DNA of 35,764 bases from Campylobacterales bacterium (lineage in GTDB: Bacteria > Campylobacterota > Campylobacteria > Campylobacterales > QNZT01): contig JALULO010000116.1 in NCBI GenBank assembly GCA_027056215.1, positions 1 to 35,764 on the forward strand. Reading direction: 5' to 3'. This document shows positions 23,243-31,317 of this stretch, one piece after another; the first letter of the stretch is position 1; each line of letters begins with the position of its first letter. The notes below the pieces were generated by a model. The model saw only the letters and a list, made by a program, of their open reading frames with translations, was not told the origin of the DNA and did no database searches. The position numbers and the translations under genes were made by a program.

Positions 23243-23974
23243 TCATACTTTGGAGGCATGATTTTGATCGATTTTATGAATCAATTGTTCAAGGTTCTTG
23301 ATCGCAAGGTGTCCTCGGGTGCTGAGGATAACTTCTTCTTTCTTTAGCTTCTGTATTTGTGTGCTGACAACTGAGCGGACTGATCCTACCATCTCAGAGA
23401 GTGATTCATGTGAGAGAGTATTGATGAGTTTAACAGGATAATGTTCGTCTGAATCATTGCTCTTTGGAAGTGCGTGTTGTAAGATGAGTTTGGCAAGACG
23501 TGTGGCTGTATCGTCGAAGACCATTGATTCTCCAAAAGCTTCAAGGTGACGCATCATATCACCCAGATAAGGTAAAAAAGCTTCATTAAATTTTGGATGT
23601 GTTTCAATCCACACTCTCGCCTTCTCTAGTGGTGTATAAAGTACCGTAATCTCGTCCATGGCGATTGGAAATACGACATGCTCTTGACCATCAAGAAGGG
23701 TAAAAATATCATAAATATCGCCGGGTGCTAAAAGAAACGGTGCAATACTTCTACCTGTATTTGGATTAACTTGTGTGATCTTTAAACGACCTTTTAAGAT
23801 GACATGACAATATTTCATAGCTTCTTCATGATCGATGGTTTCACTTTTCTTCCAACTAGTGATCTGACATTTTTGAAGTATCTCTTTTTTGCTTTGTTCT
23901 TCAAGACCACTAAAAAGAGGTGCATTTTGCAAGAGAGTATTGGCTTCGTGATACCAGTTGTTGTTTTCTGTCAT
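23243..23974 (-). CDS. Crp/Fnr-family transcriptional regulator
   Basis: I take the ATG at 23974 (243 aa) because AAGGA lies properly before it; an ATG at 24028 is in frame but has no ribosome site. Residues 17-150 are a cyclic-nucleotide-binding-like beta-roll (LKGRLKITQVNPNTGRSIAP, LLAPGDIYDIFTLLDGQEHV) without the cAMP-pocket residues of CRP. Only two Cys are present (36 and 56) and no FNR-type N-terminal Cys cluster, so it is not an Fe-S sensor. The C-terminal helix-turn-helix is LSHESLSEMVGSVRSVVSTQ: the recognition helix keeps Arg200 at the CRP Arg180 position but has Ser201 and Thr205 at the Glu181 and Arg185 positions. It sits at the centre of the set of six TGTTAG-N4-CTAACA-like sites, and is my candidate for the protein that binds them. 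The signal is unknown. Confidence 0.9.
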   Translation of the reverse strand: MTENNNWYHEANTLLQNAPLFSGLEEQSKKEILQKCQITSWKKSETIDHEEAMKYCHVILKGRLKITQVNPNTGRSIAPFLLAPGDIYDIFTLLDGQEHVVFPIAMDEITVLYTPLEKARVWIETHPKFNEAFLPYLGDMMRHLEAFGESMVFDDTATRLAKLILQHALPKSNDSDEHYPVKLINTLSHESLSEMVGSVRSVVSTQIQKLKKEEVILSTRGHLAIKNLEQLIHKIDQNHASKV

Positions 23975-24008
23975 GTTCATCCTTTTGTGATTGTAGTATG
24001 ATAGCATT

Positions 24009-24039
24009 ATTTCATTTTGAGTTTTCACTATGATGAAAT
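24009..24039. other. Inverted repeat upstream of the Crp/Fnr gene
   Basis: ATTTCAT and ATGAAAT are a perfect 7-base inverted repeat separated by 17 bases, just upstream of a possible -10 (TATCAT on the minus strand, + strand 23999-24004) of the regulator gene. It may be an operator; nothing else supports this. Confidence 0.3.
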
Positions 24040-24074
24040 ATTAGAGATAATTATTTGAACTTTTGTACCTCTTT

Positions 24075-24117
24075 TGTTAGTTGACTGACATACAGGAAAA
24101 TATCTATGTGATATAAT
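24075..24117 (+). promoter_or_regulatory. Promoter with Crp/Fnr-type site E for the nuclease-acetate-PEP operon
   Basis: The site at 24075-24090 reads TGTTAG-TTGA-CTGACA. The extended -10 TGATATAAT (hexamer 24112-24117) begins exactly 29 bases from the site centre, the distance for an activator centred at -41.5. No -35-like hexamer is seen at the usual place, as expected for an activator-dependent promoter. The nuclease gene starts 67 bases after the hexamer, with AAGGA. Confidence 0.7.
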
Positions 24118-24183
24118 TTCAACCGATAGCATCTATTTACTTGAGATGATGCAAAATTGTAAATCAAATACGAAGGATATATA

Positions 24184-25578
24184 ATGGCTTATTTACAATC
24201 ATTTGGTGCAGCGGAAGTTGTTACAGGATCTTGTCATATACTGAATCTTGACTCTGGTGAAAAAATCATGGTTGACTGTGGTATGTTCCAAGGAGAGCAT
24301 GAGCGAGAAAATTTTAAACCGTTTGGATTTGATCCTTCCCAAATAGATGTATTGCTTATCACCCATGCGCATCTAGATCATGTAGGACGTATACCGAAGT
24401 TGGTAAAAGAAGGGTTTACGGGAAGAATCATTTCCCACCGTTCTACTTTTGACCTTGCAGAGGTTGTTTTACTGGATTCAGCGCACCTGATGGAAGAAGA
24501 GTATCGTACACATTTTCGTAAAGCACAAAGACGTGGTGAAGAACATCATGTTAGGCAGCCTCTTTATACTCCTGAAGATGTTGAAGATGTATATGATTTA
24601 CCAAGTACGTATGTGTCGTATGGTGAAAAGATTGCATTGGGTAAAGATACTACGGCGATTTTTCGTGATGCAGGACATATCCTTGATTCAGCGACTATTC
24701 AAATAGATTTTATGGATGGGGGAAAACCAAAAACGATTGTTTTTAGTGGTGATCTTGGTAATCACAATGATATTGTTATGTCTGATCCTGATGCTGTTAA
24801 AAAAGCTGATGTCCTTTATATCGAATCTACATACGGAGATCGAAATCATAAAGGGATTAAAGAGAGCGTAGATGAATTTAAAGAAGTGATTACAAATACA
24901 TTACTTTCACAAGGTAATATACTGATCCCCTCTTTTGCGATAGAGCGTACACAAGAGATTCTTTGTCTTCTTAAACAGATGTACGATGATAAAGAGTTGC
25001 CACTATGTAAAGTCTATCTTGATTCACCGATGGCAATACGTGCAACCAACCTTTACAATAAATATCATGACGAACTTAGCACGTGTTGCAATGATTTTCT
25101 GAAACGTGATGGGACAATTTTTGATTTTCCTTATCTACACTATACACTTAAACCTGAAGAATCGAAAAAAATCAATAATGAAAATGGTTGTATCATCATC
25201 GCGGGGAGTGGTATGTGTACAGGTGGACGGATACTGCATCACTTTAAAAATCGTATTTGGAACCCTAAAAATGCAATACTTTTTGTAGGTTATCAAGCAC
25301 ATGGAACACTGGGTAGAGAGATAGTAGATGGTGCGAAGTTTATCAAAGTGTACCATGAGAAGATAAAAATCGATGCCAGAATCTATACTATCAACGGTTT
25401 TTCAGCACATGCAGATCAGAGTGAATTGCTTGCTTGGATGCAGAGTTTTGATAATCTTGGAAATATTTTTTTGATACACGGTGAAAAAGAGAAACAGGTT
25501 GTTTTCCAAAAAGTGATTCATCAAGAGATGCCAAATAAGGTTCATATCGTCCGTGAAGGTGAAAAAATTCAAATATAA
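24184..25578 (+). CDS. Metallo-beta-lactamase / beta-CASP RNA-processing nuclease
   Basis: The 464-aa protein has the metallo-beta-lactamase zinc motif HAHLDH (61-66), later FSGDLGNH and YIESTYGDR. The beta-CASP insert follows, with LIPSFAIERTQEILCLL, SPMAIRATNLY and GSGMCTGGRILHH, and then the final motifs ILFVGYQAHGTLGREI and TINGFSAHADQSELLAW. This is the CPSF73/YkkC-like family of RNA 5'-exo/endonucleases. Bacterial members are RNases, but it is not RNase J, which has a different C-terminal half. The ribosome site is AAGGA. It is the first gene of the operon with PEP synthase, Pta and AckA, so it may process that transcript or be co-expressed in the same stress condition; this is inference. 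Confidence 0.9.
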   Translation: MAYLQSFGAAEVVTGSCHILNLDSGEKIMVDCGMFQGEHERENFKPFGFDPSQIDVLLITHAHLDHVGRIPKLVKEGFTGRIISHRSTFDLAEVVLLDSAHLMEEEYRTHFRKAQRRGEEHHVRQPLYTPEDVEDVYDLPSTYVSYGEKIALGKDTTAIFRDAGHILDSATIQIDFMDGGKPKTIVFSGDLGNHNDIVMSDPDAVKKADVLYIESTYGDRNHKGIKESVDEFKEVITNTLLSQGNILIPSFAIERTQEILCLLKQMYDDKELPLCKVYLDSPMAIRATNLYNKYHDELSTCCNDFLKRDGTIFDFPYLHYTLKPEESKKINNENGCIIIAGSGMCTGGRILHHFKNRIWNPKNAILFVGYQAHGTLGREIVDGAKFIKVYHEKIKIDARIYTINGFSAHADQSELLAWMQSFDNLGNIFLIHGEKEKQVVFQKVIHQEMPNKVHIVREGEKIQI

Positions 25579-25583
25579 TACTA

Positions 25584-25603
25584 AATAACATCTGGGGGTT
25601 ATT
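25584..25603 (+). promoter_or_regulatory. Small hairpin presenting the ppsA ribosome site
   Basis: AATAAC and GTTATT pair around the loop ATCTGGGG, directly before the ATG of ppsA. The G-rich loop is the only Shine-Dalgarno candidate, so folding may affect initiation. The stem is only six A/T-rich pairs, so this is weak. Confidence 0.3.
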
Positions 25604-28021
25604 ATGAGTAGTAAATATGTAAAATGGTTTAATGAGATTGGAATAGAAGATGTTGTAGAAGTGGGAGGTAAAAATGCTTCTTTGGGTGAGATGTATCAAA
25701 ATCTCACAGAAGAAGGAGTACGTGTTCCCAATGGATTTGCGATAACGGCATCGGCATATAAGTATATTCTCGATTATAATGATGCATGGAAAAAGTTACA
25801 TGAGCAGCTTGATATGCTTAAACCGAACGATGTCAAGGTTCTGCAGGAAAAAGGTGCGGCATGTCGTCAGATTATCTATGATTGTGAATTGCCAACTGAC
25901 TTGAAAACGGAAATTTTGTCCGGTTATGCTGCTTTGAAAAAAGAGTACGGCGAAGGGCTTTCGCTGGCGGTACGTTCTTCGGCAACGGCGGAAGATTCCC
26001 CCGAAGCCTCATTTGCAGGACAGAACGATACCTATCTGAACATTGCGTCCGATGAAGCATTGCTGGATGCGTATAAACGTTGTCTGGCTTCCAACTTTAC
26101 AGATCGTTCCATTCACTACAAGTACGACAACGGGTTTGACTATTTTAAAGTCTATCTCTCTGTCGTTGTGATGAAGATGGTTCGTTCTGATGTAGGTGCT
26201 AGTGGGGTCATGTTCAGTCTTGATACAGAGACAGGTTTTAAAGATGTTGTTTTTATCAATGCTGCGTTAGGACTTGGTGAAAATGTCGTTCAAGGAACGA
26301 TCGATCCTGATAGTTTTTATATCCATAAACCAACCTTTAGTAAAGGTTTTCATGCAGTGTTAAAACGTCGTTTAGGAAAGAAACATCTTAAAATGGTTTT
26401 TACAGATACACTTAATACTGACAATATAGCAGTAGAATATACCAAAAACATTGAGACAAGCGAAGATGAGCGTAAATGTTTTTGTATCACAGATGATGAT
26501 GCTATGGTTTTGGCAGATTATGCGATCAAAGTGGAAGACCATTACTCTAAAAAGGCAGGTTATCATAAGCCTATGGATATGGAGTGGGCAAAAGATGGTA
26601 TGGATGGGCATCTTTATATGGTACAGGCACGCCCGGAGACAGTTGAATCCCAGAAAAAGGGAAATATCCTTAAGATGTACAGACTTAAAGAAAAAAGTAA
26701 GGTACTGGTAAGTGGACGTGCAGTCGGTACGAAGATCGGGCAGGGGGAAGTACGTACTATCACTGATGTCAAGTATTTGAGTGATTTTAAACCAGGAGAA
26801 GTACTTGTTGCAGATACAACGACACCGGATTGGGAACCTATTATGAAAACTGCTTCTGCTATCGTGACCAATAGGGGAGGACGTACGTGTCACGCAGCGA
26901 TTGTCTCCCGTGAATTGGGGATTCCTGCAGTAGTGGGTTGTGATAATGCTACTAAAGTACTTACAAATTCCCAAGAGGTCACGGTTAGTTGTGCCGAGGG
27001 TGAGACCGGATATGTTTATGATGGTAAACTTGATTATGAGATTGACAAAACTGATCTTTCTCAACTTCCTGAAACCAAAACAGAGATCATGATGAATCTG
27101 GGAAATCCGGATATCGCATTTTCGCTGGCATCACTTCCGGTAGATGGTATCGGATTGGCACGGATGGAGTTTATCATCAACGAATATATCAAAGCACACC
27201 CGATGGCTTTGCGTCACCCAGAAAAGGTTGACGATCAGACACGTAAAGCACTGGAAGAACTCAGCGAGGCATATGATACCATGGAAGATTTCTTCGTCAA
27301 AACCCTCTCCGAAGGTGTTGCGACGATTGCGGCGACGGTGTATCCCAAACCGTGTGTTGTGCGTATGAGTGATTTCAAAACCAACGAATACGCCACACTG
27401 CTAGGCGGAAAGTTCTTTGAACCGGTGGAAGACAATCCTATGATCGGCTTTCGCGGTGCGGCACGCTATGCCAATCCTGCCTATGAAGAGGGATTTGCGC
27501 TGGAGTGCAAGGCGATGAAACGGGTACGCGAAGAGATGGGGTTTGACAATGTTATCTTGATGATTCCTTTCTGCCGTCGTGTGGATGAAGGCAAACGCGT
27601 ACTGGAAACCATGGCAAAATATGGACTCAAACGGGGTGAAAAGGGATTGCAGATTTATGTCATGTGTGAAATCCCGAACAATGTCATCCAGATCGATGCT
27701 TTCAGCGAAATCTTTGACGGTTTCAGTATCGGCTCCAACGACTTGACACAGCTTACACTTGGGGTGGATCGTGACAGCGAAATCGTGGCATTTGACTACG
27801 ATGAACGCGATCCGGGTGTCATGAAGATGATTGAGATGGCAGTCGAAGGTGCCAAACGCAACAAACGACATAGCGGTATCTGCGGACAGGCACCGTCGGA
27901 TTATCCCGAAGTGGCGGAGTTTCTGGTGAAACTGGGTATCGACTCTATTAGCCTCAATCCCGACAGTGTGCTCAAAACCCTGCGGGATATTGTCCGGCTT
28001 GAAAAAGAGTTGGGGAGATAA
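25604..28021 (+). CDS. ppsA: Phosphoenolpyruvate synthase (pyruvate, water dikinase)
   Basis: The 805-aa protein makes PEP from pyruvate, ATP and water (AMP and phosphate released), the gluconeogenic entry used in C2 or autotrophic growth. The N-terminal ATP-grasp domain (KNASLGEMYQNL, LAVRSSATAEDSPEASFAGQ) is followed by the swivelling phosphohistidine domain with the catalytic His430 in GGRTCHAAIVSRELGIPAVV. The C-terminal PEP/pyruvate barrel has IGLARMEFII, GFRGAARY, SIGSNDLTQLTLGVDRDSE and GICGQAPSDYPE. Length is normal. It starts 25 bases after the nuclease gene. GGGGG before the ATG lies in the loop of a small hairpin (25584-25603). Base composition changes abruptly inside the gene: the 3' part is far richer in G+C than the middle. 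Confidence 0.96.
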   Translation: MSSKYVKWFNEIGIEDVVEVGGKNASLGEMYQNLTEEGVRVPNGFAITASAYKYILDYNDAWKKLHEQLDMLKPNDVKVLQEKGAACRQIIYDCELPTDLKTEILSGYAALKKEYGEGLSLAVRSSATAEDSPEASFAGQNDTYLNIASDEALLDAYKRCLASNFTDRSIHYKYDNGFDYFKVYLSVVVMKMVRSDVGASGVMFSLDTETGFKDVVFINAALGLGENVVQGTIDPDSFYIHKPTFSKGFHAVLKRRLGKKHLKMVFTDTLNTDNIAVEYTKNIETSEDERKCFCITDDDAMVLADYAIKVEDHYSKKAGYHKPMDMEWAKDGMDGHLYMVQARPETVESQKKGNILKMYRLKEKSKVLVSGRAVGTKIGQGEVRTITDVKYLSDFKPGEVLVADTTTPDWEPIMKTASAIVTNRGGRTCHAAIVSRELGIPAVVGCDNATKVLTNSQEVTVSCAEGETGYVYDGKLDYEIDKTDLSQLPETKTEIMMNLGNPDIAFSLASLPVDGIGLARMEFIINEYIKAHPMALRHPEKVDDQTRKALEELSEAYDTMEDFFVKTLSEGVATIAATVYPKPCVVRMSDFKTNEYATLLGGKFFEPVEDNPMIGFRGAARYANPAYEEGFALECKAMKRVREEMGFDNVILMIPFCRRVDEGKRVLETMAKYGLKRGEKGLQIYVMCEIPNNVIQIDAFSEIFDGFSIGSNDLTQLTLGVDRDSEIVAFDYDERDPGVMKMIEMAVEGAKRNKRHSGICGQAPSDYPEVAEFLVKLGIDSISLNPDSVLKTLRDIVRLEKELGR

Positions 28022-28023
28022 AG

Positions 28024-30126
28024 ATGCAAAGCAACGCTATCTTCCTCTACAGCGATGCCCGACGATCCGGAACGCGGATTGTCGCGCTGGGGTTGATGGC
28101 GATGCTCAAACGTGAAGTAGCCGATGTTGCCTACTTCAAGCCGATTATCACAAAGCCTGTCGAAGAAGAGCGTGATATCGACTTTTTCAAACACTACTTT
28201 AAACTCAGACAGCCTGTAGAGAGTGCTTACGGATTGCATATTGACGAAGTGCAAAAGCTGATTGCCGAAGATCGTCTTGGCGAAGTCTATGAACGTATTT
28301 TGGAACGCTACCATGCGCTCGAAGGAGCGTACGATGTGATTTTGTGCGAGGGCATAGAAGATGATTTCGATTTTGAACAAGTACTCGATTTTGACATAGA
28401 TCTGGAGATCGCTGCTAGTCTTGCGATTCCTATGATTGCGATTGTCAATGCCAAAAAAACAGAAAATCTGGAAACTTTAGAACAACATCTCAAACTGCTT
28501 GAGCGTACATTTGCGAAACATCGTCTTCATCTTCTTTCATTTGTTGTCAACCGTCTTGATGTTTCATTTGTAAAAGCTTCCCAAAAAGTGCTTCAGACGG
28601 AGGCACCACTTTTTGTTCTTCCCGAAATGGCGGAACTCAATCAGCCTACGATTGCCGAGATCATGGAGCAGACAGGTGCAACACTTATTTCCAAAGATGA
28701 GAAGATGCTGGATCGTTCCGTGGCACAGAGTATCGTCGGAGCGATGACACTAGAGCATTATCTGAACTATCTGAAAGATGGTGATTTGATTATCGTGCCG
28801 GGGGATCGTTCGGATATTTTGGTAGGAACTTACTGGGCGAATCTGTCACGAAAAAATCCTTCGATTGCGGGCATGCTTCTGACCGGAGGTCTGGTTCCTG
28901 CCGAGAGTATCATGCAGTTGCTTTCGGGCGTTGATTTTCCTGCACTGCCGATGATCGGACTTCATGAAGATACCCAGGCAGCGGCTTTGAAAGTGCAGGC
29001 GGTACAGTCGGAAATCACGCTCAAAAGTGAACGGAAAATCTCTCTGGCAGAGGGGCTTTTCTGTGAACACGTTGATCTGGATATCATCAAAAAACGTCTG
29101 ACACTTTCTCGTCCAGAGACGATGACTCCAGTACGGTTTACTTATATGCTTTATGAAAAGGCGCGTCATTCAGGTAGTGATGTGTTGCTTCCTGAAATTG
29201 ATGACGAGAGGGTTCTTCGAGCTGCTGAGATTGTGCTTCGTCGTAAACTATGTAAAATCACACTGTTGGGAAACCCGGAAAAAATCGCCCAGCGTGCTAG
29301 TTTACTGGGACTAAACCTCTCTGGCGCACGTATTGTTGATCCTGAGAATTTTCCGGATATGGACAAATTTGTCGAAACATTTTATCAGTTACGTAAACAC
29401 AAAGGTATCATCCTTCCAATGGCAAAGGAGATGATGAGCCGGGTCAGCTACTTCGCAACGATGATGGTTCATCTGGGCTATGCAGATGCTCTAGTCAGCG
29501 GTGCTACCCATACGACACGTGAAACAATCAAACCCGCTTTTGAGATTATCAAAATGGAACCAGAAGAGAAACTCATCTCTAGTGTTTTTTTTATGTTATT
29601 GCATGACAGGGTGCTTGTGTACGGTGATTGCGCGGTCAATCCCGATCCAAATGCTGAAGCGTTGGCTGAGATTGCCATTCAGTCTGCACATACTGCACAG
29701 GCTTTTGGGCTAGTACCACGGGTGGCAATGCTTTCTTATTCTAGTGGTGATTCCGGTGTTGGGGAAGATGTAGACAAAGTGCGTAAAGCAATGGAAATAG
29801 CAAAACAAAGAGCACCTGAATTGCTGATCGAAGGACCGATGCAGTATGATGCAGCCATTGATCCAAAAGTTGCCAAAGAGAAGATGCCTGGAAGCAAAGT
29901 TGCTGGACAGGCGACGGTTTTTATCTTTCCCGATCTCAATACCGGAAACAATACCTACAAAGCGGTACAGCGTAGTGCCGGTGCTATCGCAATCGGTCCG
30001 ATTTTGCAGGGTATTCGAAAACCGGTCAATGATCTGAGTCGCGGCTGTTTGGTGGAAGATATTGTCCATACGATTGCGATTACCGCAGTACAAGCGGCGA
30101 TGGAGAAGGCGAAACAGAAATCATGA
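28024..30126 (+). CDS. pta: Phosphate acetyltransferase (long form with N-terminal P-loop-like and DRTGG domains)
   Basis: The 700-aa protein interconverts acetyl-CoA and acetyl phosphate. The N-terminal 200 residues are the P-loop-NTPase-like domain of the long Pta class (IFLYSDARRSGTRIVALGLM), in which the Walker lysine is absent as in E. coli Pta. A DRTGG-type middle domain follows (about 210-330). The catalytic PTA domain (about 375-700) has SGATHTTRETIKPAFEIIKM and FPDLNTGNNTYKAVQRSAGA...GIRKPVNDLSRGC. The gene starts two bases after the ppsA stop, with GGGGAG upstream, and its stop overlaps the ackA start, so the three enzymes should be made together. In this context it may run toward acetyl-CoA (acetate assimilation feeding PEP synthase) or toward acetate overflow. 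Confidence 0.96.
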   Translation: MQSNAIFLYSDARRSGTRIVALGLMAMLKREVADVAYFKPIITKPVEEERDIDFFKHYFKLRQPVESAYGLHIDEVQKLIAEDRLGEVYERILERYHALEGAYDVILCEGIEDDFDFEQVLDFDIDLEIAASLAIPMIAIVNAKKTENLETLEQHLKLLERTFAKHRLHLLSFVVNRLDVSFVKASQKVLQTEAPLFVLPEMAELNQPTIAEIMEQTGATLISKDEKMLDRSVAQSIVGAMTLEHYLNYLKDGDLIIVPGDRSDILVGTYWANLSRKNPSIAGMLLTGGLVPAESIMQLLSGVDFPALPMIGLHEDTQAAALKVQAVQSEITLKSERKISLAEGLFCEHVDLDIIKKRLTLSRPETMTPVRFTYMLYEKARHSGSDVLLPEIDDERVLRAAEIVLRRKLCKITLLGNPEKIAQRASLLGLNLSGARIVDPENFPDMDKFVETFYQLRKHKGIILPMAKEMMSRVSYFATMMVHLGYADALVSGATHTTRETIKPAFEIIKMEPEEKLISSVFFMLLHDRVLVYGDCAVNPDPNAEALAEIAIQSAHTAQAFGLVPRVAMLSYSSGDSGVGEDVDKVRKAMEIAKQRAPELLIEGPMQYDAAIDPKVAKEKMPGSKVAGQATVFIFPDLNTGNNTYKAVQRSAGAIAIGPILQGIRKPVNDLSRGCLVEDIVHTIAITAVQAAMEKAKQKS

Positions 30127-31307
30127 AACTCTTTGTTCTCAACTCCGGCAGCTCCTCTTTGAAATATACCTTGTATGATATTCGTGACGGTATCCGTAAA
30201 ATTGTCTGGGGTATGGTAGAGCGTATCGGTGAGAAAGAGGGTAGGGTGACACTTTTTCATGCATTGGAAAAAGAGGTGATTTTGGCACATATCAAAGATC
30301 ATCATAACGCTTTGAAACTGGTGCTGAGGCAGTTAGATAAATATGGATATCTCAAATCTTTTTCCGATTTAGCAGGCTGTGCACACCGTGTGGTGCATGG
30401 CGGGGCGAAATTTACTGCACCAACGCTGATCGACCGGGAAGTGCTGGAAGCCATCGAAGAGCTGATCCCACTTGCCCCTTTGCATAACCCCGCCAATCTC
30501 GAAGGGATCAAAACGCTCATGAAGCTTTCCCCTACAACGCCACAGATTGCACTTTTTGATACGGCGTTTCATCAGAGTATGCCGGAGGTCGCGTATCGAT
30601 ATGCATTGCCCGAAGCGATGTCCCTTGAACTCGATATCCGCCGTTACGGCTTTCATGGACTTTCACACCACTATTTGCGGGATGAAACGGCAAAATTACT
30701 CTCAAAAGCACCGCGTCAGTGCAATTTAATCACCCTACATCTTGGAAATGGTGCTAGTGTCGCAGCGATAAAAGCGGGAAAAAGTATCGATACGTCGATG
30801 GGATTTACACCGCTGGAAGGTTTGGTGATGGGAACACGCCCAGGGGATCTCGATGCAGGTATTTTACTCTATTTGATGCAAAGCAAAGGTATGGATGCAG
30901 CAGCACTAGATCAGTTACTCAACCATGAAAGCGGACTCAAAGGGCTTTGCCATACCAACGACATGCGTGAGATTTTGGAGCGAAAAGCACAGGGAGATGT
31001 AAAAGCGACACTGGCTTTTGAAATTTTTTGCTACCGGATTCAAAAATATATTGGAGCTTATCTGGCGATTTTGGGTGGTGTGGATGCTGTTGTTTTTGCT
31101 GGGGGCATCGGAGAACATAGTGCAGAAGTGAGGGAACGGATCTGTACGCAGATGTCCCACCTCGGGTTGGTGATAGACGAAGTGAAAAACCGTGCTTTCA
31201 CAAAAGGTGCGCAGATGGTGCATAGCCCGCAGAGCAAAATAAAAATTGCCGTTGTGCAGACCGATGAAGCGTTGCAGATGGCAAGAGAGAGTGTTAAAAT
31301 ATTATAA
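30123..31307 (+). CDS. ackA: Acetate kinase
   Basis: The 394-aa protein converts acetyl phosphate and ADP to acetate and ATP, or the reverse. Family motifs are clear: N-terminal LFVLNSGSSSLKYTLYD, CAHRVVHGGAKF, FDTAFHQSMPEVAYRYALPE, YGFHGLSHHYL, the phosphate loop LHLGNGASVAAIKAGKSIDT, MGFTPLEGLVMGTRPGDLD and AGGIGEHSAEVR. Start and pta stop overlap in ATGA (30123-30126), implying coupling. With pta and ppsA it links acetate, acetyl-CoA and PEP. Confidence 0.97.
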   Translation: MKLFVLNSGSSSLKYTLYDIRDGIRKIVWGMVERIGEKEGRVTLFHALEKEVILAHIKDHHNALKLVLRQLDKYGYLKSFSDLAGCAHRVVHGGAKFTAPTLIDREVLEAIEELIPLAPLHNPANLEGIKTLMKLSPTTPQIALFDTAFHQSMPEVAYRYALPEAMSLELDIRRYGFHGLSHHYLRDETAKLLSKAPRQCNLITLHLGNGASVAAIKAGKSIDTSMGFTPLEGLVMGTRPGDLDAGILLYLMQSKGMDAAALDQLLNHESGLKGLCHTNDMREILERKAQGDVKATLAFEIFCYRIQKYIGAYLAILGGVDAVVFAGGIGEHSAEVRERICTQMSHLGLVIDEVKNRAFTKGAQMVHSPQSKIKIAVVQTDEALQMARESVKIL

Positions 31308-31317
31308 GGAGAAAAAT

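Noticed and set aside
26372..27064. A 230-codon open frame antisense to ppsA
   Set aside because: The sense strand encodes conserved PEP synthase motifs throughout. The antisense product has no recognisable domain and its start has no ribosome site.
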